From assembly GCF_002443255.2 (NCBI RefSeq), contig NW_019211456.1, positions 50,032,486 through 50,096,485 on the forward strand: a DNA stretch of 64,000 nt, written 5' to 3'. The DNA is from Varroa destructor. Lineage: Eukaryota; Arthropoda; Arachnida; Mesostigmata; Varroidae. Each line of letters starts with the position of its first letter. Positions within the stretch are counted from its first letter, which is position 1. Shown here piece after piece: positions 21,923 through 35,624 of the stretch. Made by a program: the position numbers and the translations under genes. Under the pieces are notes generated by a model. The model did no database searches. It saw nothing but the letters and a program-made list of their open reading frames with translations, and was not told the DNA's origin.

Positions 21923-24900
21923 TGCAGTGCATGATTTACGAATACCTTTGCCACTCGCCTAGAGGCACAAGTACGTATTAACTGCATGATCTGCTAGATG
22001 AGAACCACCGAGTCCTGAACAAAGCATCGTAGGACTAGGTCAAAATAACAACGCAATTAAGTGAGACTAAAAGGTATATGAAACCTTCTTCGTCAGTCAA
22101 CAACAAGCAGTCGGCTAATTGATCTGTCCCTTGATGAGTTATCTGTGATAACGGTTAACGGGCTTGTTGAATATCCCTGTCGGAATCTAAAGACAAAAGC
22201 GTAACTATACAAAAGGAGATCTATTCCGTACTTTTCATGCTAAATAAGACTGTAGCCACGTGCTAGGATCTTTTCTATGTACCTGCAATTAATCGATAAT
22301 ACTATTCCCTTCCAATGAAAGGTTGAAAACTCTTTTCTCCAACAGTATTAGACATTTGGGAAACCTGGTATTCTACCTCCATTGATCTTGGCCCCTGCAA
22401 CGATAAAGCATCTGTTTGTTTCTATTAATCATTAACTAAGATGCATAGGGATTTATTAAGTTTTTATTGCTAAATTGCCCTTTGCCTACTTGTGTCGGAC
22501 TACTGCAATACATGTCCTACGGGTGATAAACACATTGACGTTATCAGATAGCGGGATCCCTTAGAAACATGACTCCGACAAGAAGATGAGCAGGACTTTC
22601 TTAAATGTGTTTGGCCTAATCTACGGATATTCAGCTGAATGTATTAAATTGTAATTAAATAGAAGCGCATCACTGTATCGGCTCGTTTTGTACACGTTTA
22701 AAGCTATTCAGTTCTAGACAACTAAGCTGCTCAGTAAATCACATAGGCTTTAGTCTAAGAAGCCTTCGTGTTTAATCTACCTAAAACTTGATCGCTTTTT
22801 TATTATTATTCAGTCCATAAAATTAGGAGTCAAATGTATCGAGATGGTATAGAACTTTACTGTTACTGCCGTTTGGCTGAAGATTTTCCTTTCAATTGCA
22901 TTGACTGTCTGCAGCTGGCTGCGATTGACGTCTGCTCAGTGGAGAGGCTAAGTGTCACAACCGTTGCGGACGAAGAAATCCGCTCAGGCCTGTTAATTGT
23001 ATAGAAAAAGGAAAGGAAAGCAAAAGCTTTTACATAGCCAAAACACAATTAAATAATAATTGTGGACGCGATTAATAAATAAGCCTTAAGTAGCAGCTAT
23101 CCTTTGTTTGTTAGCTACCGTGATCAAGTTATCTTGAAACGGTGTAGAACGGAAAAAACGCGCTAATACGTTTTCCCTTTCTTACGGGTTTCGGTATTGG
23201 GGTATTGTCAGCTATCTAATGAAGACCTATCATGCCGAATTGATGCCTATAATTATCGACGGTAATGACAATGCAAGCCCTGTCGTGACTTCAATTGATG
23301 GTAGAACTCATTGCCACTTACGATAGATGTTGGCGTATTCCTCGATGTGCGACTGGGCGTTTGTCATTGGTCGACCAGTTTAGATAAAGAACTGACTCCA
23401 GACACATTATAAGCCATATAACGTTTACTTAATACCTTGTGAAAGTTTGTATCAAGTGAATCTCGAACGGTCGATCATTTGGAAAAAATTAAATTCATAT
23501 TCAAGCACATAGAACTCGATCCTCTTCGACGATCCTATATACTGGTTCGTTGGCCTACTAGAAGTTAACTTCTCGTCAGATTATTCCGAGCGTCTGCTCG
23601 AACCGTGCAGCTTTGACCAGCATTAAATTTCTGGTACTGGCAAACTATTACAGCCTACGCAACACAACGAGATCATAAGCTTTCCGGCCAATGTGTCCGT
23701 TTCCAAACGAGTCAACACCTTCGGACGAAATCAGAATGAAAATCCAGCTTGCATCAACATTTTTGACGGTCTATGCCGACGGAAAAGGTCCTCCGTGGTT
23801 TCAACATGCTCAAATTCAAGCCTGAACTTGCAAATCGGCTTAGCTATTGTCTTAAAAATGAAATCATACAGCATGGTCGTTTTGCGTTCAGTTTGTTCAT
23901 GTTGCATAAATAAAGCCATCTCAGACTTTGACACCCAGCAAACTCTTCGTCACCGTATTAACTTGTGTTTGCCGATTTCCTAGTGAATACTCCTTGCGCC
24001 TCCTGTATGTATGAAGTCCGCGTCTCCGAACTTGCAAGACCTCTTATGTGCGCACCTAATATATAAAATAAGTAAGATAAAATTATATATGGTCGTGCTT
24101 AGAATAGAGACGTATTAGTATGCACTCTTTCATTCAATGTTTAAAAAAATCAAGCCTAGTACATTGAAACAGAAATGGTTAGTAATGGCCCGACGCGTTC
24201 TGTCGTCTGCTACAGTCTGACTAGCTCGATCTCATAAATCTCCTTGCACTTCGATTAAGCGATATTATTGATTATCTCCTGCTGAACGACCCCCTCTCCC
24301 CAAAGCTATAAACTTACAAAATAGACGGCTTGCGTCATTACGCGATCTGTGAAAAATCTATAAAACGTTTCCACGGGCCAAAGGGTAAGATTTTCTATGA
24401 GGATTAGGCTTGGATGCATCGAAATAGTACAAATAGCTGCTTTCGACGATCCTCGAATTTCGTTGCACAATGAAACTGCTAACGATGAGCTCTTAAAAAA
24501 AGATCAATCGTAGAGACTTTTTGCACCTTTTAAGCGTTTCTAACCTTTGGATCTTTAGGATTTCTTGTTCGCAGTCAACTTACAAGTGAAACTTTAAGCC
24601 CAGATTGTTTTACATTAAGAGTATTTTAACGAGACTCCAACGAATCTACGCTCGGCATTAAAACTCTATTTGAAAATTTACAAAAGGAAATGTCGAAAAT
24701 CAGCTGTAAGCGATTAAGACTATCTAAATAGATATGACCCATCCAATAGACATGTCTGTCGGGGATGCATCTGTCAAATCGTAAAAAATATTATCCAAAT
24801 ATCGATTCCAATTTAAATGCATCTCGTGAAAAAGCCATATCAGCCTTGGTCAAACTTAAAGTTACAACCCTTTGTTGATGTTATACTCAGTCAACATGTC

Positions 24901-27301
24901 TTTGGCCAGTAGAATTAATTGTTGGCTTAGCTTTTTAGCACGTAGACAGTATAAAATTGTGTAGTGATAGAAAAAAGTAATCTCAATTTTTTTCCTACGA
25001 GACTACTGTGACGTACATGTAACCCTTATCGCCTAAACCTTAAAAACATGTGAAGGGAACGTAAAAAAAGTAGAAAATATAACTATCACAAGAGTTAGAT
25101 TCTATAAAACAAAACAACAAGGCAAACAAAAAAGAACGTTGCCGTAAGTGGTGCCGAAAACTAGGTCTGAATTTCAATCGAAATTGCCGAAATTTCGATC
25201 ATTATGCTTATGCAGTCCGACTACTTTAAAATGTCTACAGGAGCAAGTGATGGATAATCACAATTGGGTTATTAGATTAGTCTTTGTACTATAACTATCA
25301 TAAAATAGAAATATATTCTTCTCTCTACATAAGGTGCACTGATGGTTAAAGCGATGTACAACTTCAAAACTTATTCTTCCAGCCATCCCTCTACACCTTA
25401 AGACTGCATCGGTGCTCGTGATATTACATATCTTTAGCAAAAATTATTTAGTGATCAACTCATCATTTCCCGTACCGGCCGATAAAACCGCCTAAAAATT
25501 GGAACGTCTTATCTTCGAAAAGAAAAATTAAGCAATCATATAGATACAATTGAGCTGCCTTAAAGTTTTTTTTTTTTATTTCCATCGAACGGAACAATAT
25601 GTTTCGGTAACATTAGTCCAGTGTAAAATTAGCTCTGTTCATTTAAATATAAATAGCTTTGCAAATTGAAATAAGCTATGTTGACCCAAGCAGAACCGGC
25701 TCACTGGATGTCGGAGGTGCCAAAAATTTTTCACTCATAACTCATAAAGGCTCATGGCTGTACCAATGCGCTAATGTATTTAATAAGAGGTAAAGTATGG
25801 GTGTTGTGATAAGTTCAACTTCTAGAAGAGATACCCAGCCAGACACATGTGATGCTCACTAATACCTGTTTTAAAGTGTGTTCATTATCACATAGATTGT
25901 ATAAGTTTTTTTTTTTTTTAATATGATATTTGTTAAAATGAACTTTGGTACGAAATGTGATAATACCATTGAGGTTGTATTGATGCTTCCACTTCCACAT
26001 AGTTTTTTCAAGTTCATGAATTAAGGAAGCCCTTGTTCTGTCCACTCTGTAGACGAATGTAGCAAATAGTAGATAGAAGCTGCCACTAATACTCACATAG
26101 TATACTTTAAAGGCCCCATAGTCCTTTCGCGGACAGGTATTGTGAAAGGCTCTGGTAGACAGATTTAATTACGAAACATTTAGGTCCAACTATAAACTAG
26201 ATCAGCGGAGAAATCAGATTCAAGCAGAAAAAATAGAAGAGAATGGTAGTGAACGTAAATTTCCTCTTAACCAAGTAATTTTGCCATTGACGACTTTTCG
26301 ACGAAAATTAGAGGGTGGAACCTCCGCTTTCGGAACAAGTACCGCAATGAATCTGCTAGATATTTGAGCTTATCTCGCTCAAAAGCGCTAACGCTTGCTT
26401 TTTGTTGACAAAAGTAAAGGCGCTAGTACGCCGGTAGCGATTTCTCCATTGTGGAAACCAGGTTTTCAGTTGCCTAAAGAGAGCTCCTTTTCCGGCTTTT
26501 AATAGTGTCTCAGTCGCTAATTATGCCTCGCTATCAGCCAGAGCTTTACCGCAATTACAAACGTGCGTAGGACAACAGCGTGACGCACAGTTAATTATGG
26601 AACGTCATTGTCTATCTTTTAAGACAATATCACGATAGTATTCGGCTATGGTGAGCCTTCTCTAGCTTGCGTCACAGTTGTGTCTGTTACCTAGCTTGGC
26701 TATAAAAAATAGGATTTGGTCGTAAACTAAACATGCTTTAGAATGACCCACCTCCGTTTTATTTATTATTTATATAAATTGCAGTAAATTTAATTGACGC
26801 GATAAGGCAAAGCTAGCAAAAATTAATGCTCCTATTTAACTAAATAAAGGCCTGCCTGCCTGCCTTGTTCTATGGTCTCGTATCTATTCTATGTCACTGA
26901 AAAATAGTTACCCAATAATCCTGCATCGATACTGATCGGTTTTTGTATTGCCTCAACTAGCCTGTTTCGTTGAATGTATCTCTCCCAACCAAACAATGGT
27001 CCCGGCGATCTACTAATCATCCAAGGAGTTGAGCAAATTTATTAACAAGCTCGACACATGCCGTCATCTACATTTCAACTCCTCCTAAACTCAGGAGACG
27101 GGTAGTAAAAGTAAAACCTCAGCATTACACACTGAAAGGATGTCTGAGATAAAAAGTAATGCGCAGAACTAGGCAAACCGATGACGAGTTATCCGCCTCG
27201 AAACAAGAAGTTTAGGATAATCTATTAATGGATCCCAGGCAAGCTACCGACACTCGAAGTACGTCCTTTACTCTGCGGGCTGCGGAGATTTTGTCAGTTA
27301 T

Positions 27302-27306
<5 letters not shown>

Positions 27307-27357
<51 letters not shown>
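27307..27357. repeat. (AT)n microsatellite, about 25 units
   Basis: Fifty-one bases of uninterrupted AT, followed by a degenerate tail of GATATATGTATATG type to about 27378. It is the longest dinucleotide repeat in the window. Confidence 0.95.
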
Positions 27358-27359
<2 letters not shown>

Positions 27360-28292
27360 TATATGTATATGTATATACTATAGGAGCACAGCCTTCCACT
27401 GTTTTCGAAGAATCAATTTTATTTTAGGCGCAAACACAAGGCCAAATTATCGGAGACTACTCTGAACAAACAAATCTAGCAAGCTTGGACTGGCTTAATT
27501 CAATGGAGAACTGCCTGATTCGGTGTTTAACCAAGTGAAATTGGGCTATCGAACGGTATTCTTGGCGCGACTTGATGCCGCACATGGTACAACTTTTTTT
27601 CCAGCTGTGCGTCACATATGGGTCGAAGTACGGGACAGTGAGCATATGTCTGAAACGCTGTCCTCATTCAAAGAAGCGCAAGGCTCCCTAATGTTCAGGA
27701 AACCCACATGCAGTGAAAGGATACGATACGGCAGGCATCTTCGATGGCTTGATGCCTAACTACGCTCGTTGTCTTTAAAAATATCTAAGTGAATGGTAGC
27801 CATTGTGTCCTTCAGGCATCCGGGCAATACCGTATGATTTTGGGTGTGGGCGGTTAAAAGGCAACGCATTTATTTCTACAGTCCCGATTGTTCGTTACAA
27901 TGTCCGCACTAGTTCACTTAAATTAGCTTTGTTCTGTGCATGATTAGTACAAGACCGGCCGGTAAATTTTTTGCTGATTTTTGTTATTATGTTCAACACT
28001 CTAATTAGCCCTGGTCATACATAAGAACAAAGTCTTGTGCTTAGTATAGTGTTAAAATTAAAATTTACAAGCATTGCTCAACTTGTACAAGTAATTACAT
28101 TGAGCCTAATGGACACTTAACTACTACCTATCGTTTTCAATCAGTGCTCAAGTACTGTTTAGACTATATGTAATTAGACTATATAATGTATGTATAAGGA
28201 TGTTAAGTATTTTTTTTTTGGTGTTGTCTAAATCGTGTCAGGTGAATCCTACATGTGGAAAGATCTACATGTATCAGATCTATATGTATAAT

Positions 28293-28327
28293 AAAAAAAA
28301 AAAAAAAAAAAAGGAAAGGAAAGGAAA
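28293..28327 (+). repeat. Poly(A) tract followed by (GGAAA)3
   Basis: Twenty A residues (28293-28312) are followed by three GGAAA units. The pattern of an A tail decaying into an A-rich microsatellite is often seen at retroposon ends, but no element body was recognised upstream. Confidence 0.88.
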
Positions 28328-28559
28328 TCGAGTTCCAGAAGAACTTCTTTTCCGTCAGCTAATAAGTTGATTTACACTCAGGGCGATCATCGTTGAGCAC
28401 TTTTTCAGGCGCGGAGTTCACGCCATGCATATCACAAACGTTCGGAGCTGTTTTGGCAGAGCTCGGGAAAGGCGAAATAAAGTAAGTGTCGAAAATGTAC
28501 TTCTTCAACCAAGAACATTCCCCAGTGATGACTGAGCTTGAGATAAAATCACAGAAGGC

Positions 28560-28780
28560 TTATGAACAAAAACAACTTGTATGGATTAGAACGTTTTAAC
28601 CGATTCTCGACCTGGAGTATCTCACAGTTTTCAGTTCTGAAGCCTCTTTGGATACCAGTACGGAACATCGTATTTGTGTCCAAAGAGCTTAGCCTTATAA
28701 TCACGCAGTTTCTAAACGTGCGTCATCCAGGCATCGCGGGCATACACTTTGTTGAGGAGATGTTTCTTGGTTAAAAAGGA
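28560..28780 (+). pseudogene. Ty3/gypsy integrase N-terminal (zinc domain) scrap
   Basis: Within a 70-codon frame (28562-28774), RNIVFVSKELSLIITQFLNV is followed by RHPGIAGIHFVEEMF. Gypsy integrases begin with a strand R-V-V-I-P-x-x-L-x-x-x-I-L, then L-H-x-x-H-P-G-I-x-x-x-K-x-x-A-R. The P-like position, the leucine spacing and the HPGI core agree. The first His of the HHCC zinc site is replaced (N-V for L-H). The Cys pair that should follow about 30 codons later is not found, because the frame stops at 28774. No RT or RNase H lies immediately upstream, so this is an isolated fragment. Confidence 0.5.
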
Positions 28781-31700
28781 TCTTCGTAAAGTCTTCTTGC
28801 GTAGATGTCTAGACTTGATCACGTCTCTCATCCGAAATGGGACTGTAATACTCTCGCTACCGCCTAAGATATTACCAGAGGAATCGACCGACTGACTGCC
28901 TTCGGTACTAGACAGAACGGTACACGCATACGAGTAAATAAATAGTGGCGAAAAACGCGCCGTATTTAACACAGTTGGGCATTACTTCAGACAGTCGGTA
29001 CGAAACTTTGTCCCGCGGATAGCGCAATAGTCCACAAGTTTACTTGCTCAATTTAGTATGAGGTGTAGAAAATAAGCTAGTACATTGGGCATGGGACTTT
29101 TCCATCATGATTTAACCTAAAACGATTCCAATCAGCACGAATAAAAATTCTATTTTTTACGTTAATTTTCCTTAGTACCTTTGACGGAACATGTCTTTTT
29201 GGAAACCGCTGTGGGAATATTACATGAAAAATAGGACCTCTCACAAACAGTACAACGTTTGCTAAAGTTTATGGTAGAAAAACATTTGGCTATCTAAGTA
29301 ATGCAAAACTTCATATCCTAGTCTAGTAACAGTCGTTAAAACGGTCTTCTCGATTCGTACGAAGAGCTTTCGCTCCACTTCAATACAGATATCGGTCCGC
29401 GTGCTTTATGAAAAAAAAAAAAAAAAAGTAACGCCACGTATAAGAAAGCGCTTATAGTTTTCTATGTTACGCGCCACGTATAGTCAAACAAGACATATAT
29501 TTGTCAAAGATTATAATATACATTTGAAACGCATTTGTTTTAAGAGTAGACTGGTTGAAAATGCATTTGTTATATTTCTATCGAAGACCACAATAAAAAT
29601 TTCTCCTGTCCGAACGAAGCCTTCGAAGCCTTTCAGGACTAGAACGGTTGGCTTCCAGCACAATGAAAATGTACCTACGCTCAATCTGTTTTTTTGTCCT
29701 AGTTAGGACATGAACTTGACGGTGCTGCCCAATTCTGTCGATTGATATATTTTATTTGGATACATAGGCTATCTTGCTTTTCAAGGTTCCTTGTTCCTAA
29801 AACCATGAGAACCACTCAATTCATCAAAAACATACCTATTCGATACCGCAATACGATAGACCTTTAAAGATAAGTAGACAATCACAGGGAAGCCTTTACT
29901 CACAGGAATATGTTCTTTATGAAGGGGTTATATCGGTGCAGGTTTACAACAACGACACACGGTATTCCGCAACGAAATATATATATTTTTTTTGCAGGCA
30001 GTGTAAATCGATTACGTATCGTCATCATTTGGTTCGCATAGACAAAGTACAAATTTCGTTTAAGCCATAAACATCTGCGTAAACAACAAACTATAAACAG
30101 GGCAGTGGTAGTTAATTCGCGCCTTTAGCGAACAATATATATTTGCCCGTTAATTCTAGTTGTTTAATAATATATAAGTTATTATAAGTTAATAATAATA
30201 ACACAAGTTGTCTATTTTGTGGACGCCGCGCGTAAATTATATATTCACGTAAATGATAAAATTAACAATACAACTGTAGTAACCAAGTTAAAGTACGCAG
30301 ACCACGTAGTTACTCCTGGTAGTAAAGCGTTAAAATATATCTGAGTAAATGATATACTTTATGGCGCGTCTATTTTCTTCGATCTACATCGTAATGTATG
30401 TATAATACTGCGCGTACCGATTAACGTTATTTAGTGGATAATAATTTAACAAAAGAAAAATAAAGAGATAGCTACTAATAAATTGTTTTCACGTCGGACG
30501 ACCTTTTTGCGTATCAGGTACAATTTGGCCCGATATTATATTCACGAGATTGGGTTTATTGATCTATCCTTCTTTGTTGGCCTACAAGTTAATACATTCT
30601 GATATAATGTATGTCATAGGATATATATGATGATTATATATATCGTTATGTTTTTAATGGGCACTGTGTTTCACGCAACCGTTTCGATTATGATTACCAT
30701 TGTTATATTGTTTCCTAGAGACTATTCACCTGCCCGGTATAGAAAGCAAGCACTCTGAACTCTAGTGTAGCAAAAAACAAACTGAATCTTCATCGAGTGC
30801 TAATAAAAATGGAAAAATTGCCGATTTTATCCAAGGCCGACCCGCTTGAAACAAGTGGGTAGACATGACGTCAGCCATGTCTACGACCGATGACTCTGAG
30901 GGAATAAACACAAGACAAGACGTGCCTGTCGCCCACTCGAACTCAGTTTCAGAAACGCGATATTGTTTACAAACAACATACACTTAGAATTTCGTCTAAA
31001 GGACACTGATGGGGCCTGCTGCTATGGGTCATCAATATCGTGTGAGAGACGATGTATGATTACAGCTGTGAAATACCTATTCAATAATTTGAATGAAAAG
31101 TAAAAATGAAGATCATCGTAGTGCAAACTAAAACCGTATAATAAGGCACAATCGAATGGGGAAAAATGGAATGGTTACGACATATTATTCTTCGTCAACC
31201 GTATTAGCGTCTACTTAGTTCGTCAACGTTATTATTTTTAAACATGCGTGATGACCGTTTGCTTTTATCGTTCCCTTCCCTATATAGCCTTCAACTCTTC
31301 TTTCACCCTCATCATTCAAGAATGCCTTCTCTCTCCTCGAAAAAATAGAGATAAGTTAACTCTGCAAAGGGTAGCACCTTATAAATGAGAACTGAACCTG
31401 TGAAGGTAGATGTTCTGGATGAAGAAAGAGGCATGTTTTCGATACGAACTCTGTTTTGCTCTTTGCCTCGGTCAAGAATTGCCGAAGCAGCCCAGGGTAC
31501 TTAAGCGAGTACCCTATAAGTGTAAGGACTACTCGAAGAGGTTTACTAAACTCAGTGATAAGATTTTAGATCTGGAAGACCAACCTTCTGGGTGCGCGAC
31601 CGATTTCCCGTAGAGAAGAAGCCTTTAATATGCTTAGTATAAATGCTGCAAATACTTGACCACTGTCGGAGATTTTTGGTACCTGAAGTTATGAAAAATC

Positions 31701-33399
31701 AGAAGCGTATATACGTTACAGGCTGAATGAGGCGCACACAAAATCATGGCCCCTCACAAACGAGAGGCTACCATGAGAACCAGCTAGAATACAGTCACAA
31801 TGGCACGTTCTACACGAAATTGCCACCGTTACAAGAAGCGCTGGCTTCAGATCGATACAAAGTAGAGAAATAATGGTTAGCTTACACCGGCGAATCTATC
31901 GAAGGCCTATCTTCCTATAGACGGCCTTGGACGATGCGTCTGGTGGGACTAGAAGGGCCTTATACACTAGAATTTGCTCGGGAAGAATAAGATAGTCAAC
32001 AGGGTTATGTTTATGGCTCAGTTGCGTCAATTTCACGGGGCTGTCTAACAGGAAAGATTCGTTAGACAAGGCAAAGTCACCTTTCTCTACAACAACGTCG
32101 AGGCTTGAGTGGAATCTTTTTTTGCACCCATTATATTGTCCACAGTTCAAAACCCAACTAGACGAGCAATGTCCTTTGCTGAAAAGAAATAAGTTAATTG
32201 GGAGATGGGATAAGGTGGAAGGAAAATGGCAAATACATTAAATTTCAGGTAAAAGTCTACGTATCTGTATGATAAGAAAGACTTTGTTGTATATATAATA
32301 TTACGTCTATTACACTGAAGGACATTGCGCGTAGCGCTCGTATAAACAACACGTACGCCTAAAGGGTAGCGAGTATGGTGGTACACAATAATTATGTACA
32401 CCTGAAAATGTGCGCACGCCGGATCCTGCTGCCATGCTGCTTTACAAATTTCCTTTCCTTATTACCCTGTACTAGACAAGGTCTCAGCTTCACTCTTTTT
32501 ATACTAATTCAAATAATTAATAGTAGGTAGTGCGGCTTATCTTTATTTTCTCCTGAAAACTTTTTCGTGTCAAACGCTGCATTTCCCTTTTAATTTCTAA
32601 TTAAGAGCTCTACGTCTTTGGAATTAATGCTCGAAGCGTGCTACATTATTGGCCCTTGGTTTGGACCTAGGAAACAACAAGGTCAAAAGTATTCTAAGGT
32701 ATAAGGTAAGTAATTTACGTTTATTGGAGTTGATTCTTCTTCCTAGTTACAGGTTTAATTTTTCCAATTGAAACCGATGCTGCTTTGGTAGTGCTGACGA
32801 AAAAAACACTTTTTATGTGGTATACACCAACGTATTGAATCGGATAAATGTTTCCTTATTTACACAGGTAGGGTGCATTGGTTAGCATAGGCTAAGGCAA
32901 CAAATTTCAGAAAAAAATTAAGATTACGATCAAGTATCAAACATTAAACTCTCAAAAACGAAACATCTCAAAACCGTTACCACGGGACATACACTAAAGA
33001 TCTCCCAGCCTTAAGCAGAGGCTTATCTTATTAAACGCCCAGTTTTTCTTTATGGAATAGTTTTTTTTTTTTAATCACTGTTTGCCCGACTGGGTGGACT
33101 CACAAAAATCAGCGTTCGAAAGCTGTGTGCCTGCTAGATCGATTATATATTGTCACACACATTCTTAATTTTTCATCTTAATCAACTTCATTTGTCTCTA
33201 ACTTAAATGTATCAACAACGCCATAATTGACGGCCATGAGCATAAACATCGATCAATGCTGGCCCGATATTTGGGAAAGAAAGCGGAAGAAGGACTAGCG
33301 AATTCGAGCTAGCAAAGAGCCTGTGCGTCTCAGCTGTAACCGGGTCGGTCACCAGCGAGCTGAGTGTGCTGATCAGCAACGGGATGGCAGCAAGCAGCA
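28781..33399. other. Gene-free stretch, nothing recognised
   Basis: No frame above 86 codons shows a known motif. It includes a 17-base A run at 29411-29427. Two near copies of a 14-base block (taacgccacgtata and ttacgcgccacgtata) lie about 45 bases apart near 29430 and 29468. An AT-rich zone (about 30050-30650) has scattered short palindromic TA motifs. A T run lies near 33061. Confidence 0.5.
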
Positions 33400-33428
33400 C
33401 CAGCAAATGCAGACGATGCCGCTGTGAC

Positions 33429-33760
33429 CATCCACAGAGTCGACGCTGCTATCTAAAACGCTAGAAGGAGGGACAGCCACGTGCTTCTGTAGACCCCAAT
33501 TCAGCGGTAACACAGCCCGAGCGCAGAACACAGATCCAGAGTTCGGTGCGTCAAGCAACTGAAGGTAGAAATAGGACTACCCTTGCGACGCTCAAGGACA
33601 CTACCCGAGATAGACTGTAGCCGAGTATACGCTTTAGCATTTTCGTTAGATGATTCACGTGTGAGTGAAAGAAGCAGACGCTTAAAGTCAGCAAAAAGCG
33701 AGGGCTCGTAGAGGTGGACTCGCAAGCAGGCGTTAGCATGTTACGAACAGTTACCAACAT
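33429..33760 (+). pseudogene. Possible Gag remnant of the second gypsy copy
   Basis: This stretch is GC-richer and lies upstream of the RT at a plausible distance. One frame has CRPQFSG, which recalls the L-P-x-x-x-x-F-S-G block at the start of many gypsy capsid domains. Nothing further along confirms it, so this rests mainly on position and base composition. Confidence 0.3.
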
Positions 33761-34349
33761 GCCATTCAAGCTGAAGAAGAATCTGCTCTAGCACGGTGGG
33801 CTGGTGAAGCTAAAAGGCCGCAAAGTTCGTTAGACGTGAAGCATCTCCAGGATGTAGCACGGCATCGCCTGTAAAAAAAACGACTGTCACCTTGCTAGTT
33901 AAGAAAATATCAGTCTATACTCGCGAACTGTGTCCCGCGAGCGGGTGTGCGGACGAAGAGTACGACCCTGCAATGATAAGGGAGAACGCTAATGAACTGG
34001 TATCGCCGTGAATTACAGTTAACAGCAAAACGGGATCGGAGAGATTGTTTTAATTAGATAAGACTAGCAACGACGACATCATCAAGCTTTATGGATAGCA
34101 CAAAGAAAAGTCGAACAAACACAATCAGAAAGCGGAAACGATGGCAAAAACTATCAAAGCAGGCGAACTAAGCAATAGCTAAGCGCGGTACTAGGTAAAA
34201 ATAGAGTTAGTGGCATCGAAGCTGCATATACTAACGTTAAATGAGGGAGACGCGTTACAAAATATTATCATTGAGATAATAGGCGGAAATGGTAACGTCG
34301 TCGCGGTCGGTTCCGTTTTTATAATGAAAGTAGAGACCAGCGTGTAGCC

Positions 34350-34800
34350 ATTGACTACTGCGAGCTAAACGCGCGGACGATGCGGATGGGGTGCCCGATG
34401 CCGTTCATAGATGAGCTGAATACTGTTGGTAGAATGAACCTCCATACTGCATTTGATCTCCAATGGGGCTCTTCCAATAAAATAAAGTGCTGCAGAGAAA
34501 GTGGCAATCATTGTATTACATCTGATGGCCCTCTACCACCCGTCAGAAGAGTTTGTGAAGTCAGCTCTGATATATGGTAACGGGCATTTAGGAAAAGCTA
34601 GGTAGTAATGCTGTTTTCCTATTTATGGACGATCTAGTCCAGGCAAGTAACACGTATGAAAAACAGCTAGTGAACATTAAGTTGATACTAAGAACATTGG
34701 ATGAAGCGGAACTAACGAAATTACACGTTTCTCAAGGAAAGTGTTGACTTTCTTGGGCATTGGGTCAAACCTGGTACGAAAAGAGTGAAAGTAATTAGCT
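34350..34800 (+). pseudogene. Ty3/gypsy reverse transcriptase remnant (second copy)
   Basis: VAIDYCELNARTMRM (about 34345-34390) matches the RT block x-x-D-Y-R-x-L-N-x-x-T. It is followed by CPMPFIDELN (YPLPxIDEL in families), LHTAFDL (motif A, one Asp kept) and CITSDG (F-x-T-P-D-G). Motif C reads FMDDLV at 34622-34639, with both catalytic Asp residues kept. Beyond it, LILRTLDEAELTKLHVSQGK and VDFLGHWVKPG match the family's thumb segment (L-x-x-a-G-L-x-L-x-x-x-K-C ... x-x-F-L-G-H-x-V). Motif B (MPFGL) is unreadable and several frame changes separate these blocks. Confidence 0.82.
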
Positions 34801-34879
34801 AATGCCCATGGCTGTTTGAAGTGTTTATGGGACTAGCTGGACTAGACTCATTTCCCACGGTGCGTCAGGGAATTCACAG

Positions 34880-35370
34880 AGCTGGTTAGTGCGTTGTTAA
34901 AGAAGTCAGCGAAATTCGAGTGGTCCGTACGATGCGAGGCGGCGTTCGAATTGCTAAAGCAAGTCCGACTGACCCACTCAGTGTTAGTAAAGTTTGAGAA
35001 AGGCAGGCCGACCAAGCATTGCACTGATGCAACTAGTCTCGGATTAAGAGGACTATTAATGCAGCTCTTTAGGAGCGAATGGCGCTTGGTACTCGTTACA
35101 AGTTGTCGGTGTCAGAGACCAACTACGATTTGTCCAAGCTGAAGCAGTCAGCTGCTGCATGAGCAATGCAACACTGTTTGCCATGCCGGCTGTTCTCGTT
35201 AGTGACTGATGTGCGGTGTAGACCTGAGGCCTATTATGCCTATGGGACAGGTTACCCGATATTAGGATCAGATAGCTGAATTTCAATCCAGGATCGAGCG
35301 CAAGCCAGGTGCAGCAATGGAACATGCAAACCCATTGAACCGTAGCCCAGTAGGGCCTGCAGGCGAAAGA
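34880..35370 (+). pseudogene. Connection and RNase H remnant (second copy)
   Basis: A frame from 34894 reads LKKSAKFEWSVRCEAAFELL. This matches the gypsy block L-L-K-K-x-x-x-F-x-W-x-x-x-C-x-x-A-F-x-x-L-K just before RNase H. It then reads RPTKHCTDATSLGLRGLLMQ, where families have L-x-T-D-A-S-x-x-G-L-G-A-V-L-x-Q, so the first catalytic Asp is present. The middle of the domain is lost. Its end is recognisable as IERKPGAAMEHANPLNRSPV (35296-35355), corresponding to I-x-Y-x-P-G-x-x-N-x-x-A-D-A-L-S-R. The conserved A-D-A-L-S-R has become A-N-P-L-N-R. Confidence 0.75.
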
Positions 35371-35624
35371 CAGCAAATTCAACAGCGACAACGGACGAGT
35401 AAAGCGCGCCATATCCTTAACGTTCGAAGGTCAAAGGACAATGATTCAAAACAACGACGGTTTGATAGTACAGAAAGCGAACGCGCTCAAGAAGGATGAC
35501 GTTGAAAGGACTCCAAAGGCACGTAGAAGTTTTCTTGTAAGGGTTTCATGCTGTTTTCTAGAAGACAAAAAGGGGAAGCGGGAAGAGCACCGAATCGAGA
35601 GATTTATATCGAAGAGATGAGAAT

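Larger units (their letters stand above)
19230..28559. other. Gene-free stretch with repeats, nothing recognised
   Basis: More than 9 kb without a domain I can name. Repeats noted separately are a G run, a TA repeat and an A/GGAAA tract. A 14-base unit beginning ataagatacaat is tandemly repeated at 19325-19350. A perfect 10-base hairpin lies at 21679-21705 within the longest frame. Other frames of 80-115 codons (for example 19526-19873 minus, 23693-23983 plus, 25815-26096 minus) show no recognisable motif. Confidence 0.5.

Noticed and set aside
22863..23048. Gypsy linker between RNase H and integrase on the plus strand
   Set aside because: One plus frame (LSVTTVADEEIRSG) faintly resembles such linkers, but neither RNase H nor integrase is found next to it.
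25815..26096. Penelope-like or GIY-YIG endonuclease fragment
   Set aside because: A few residues look suggestive, but no GIY or YIG pair and no RT motif could be placed.
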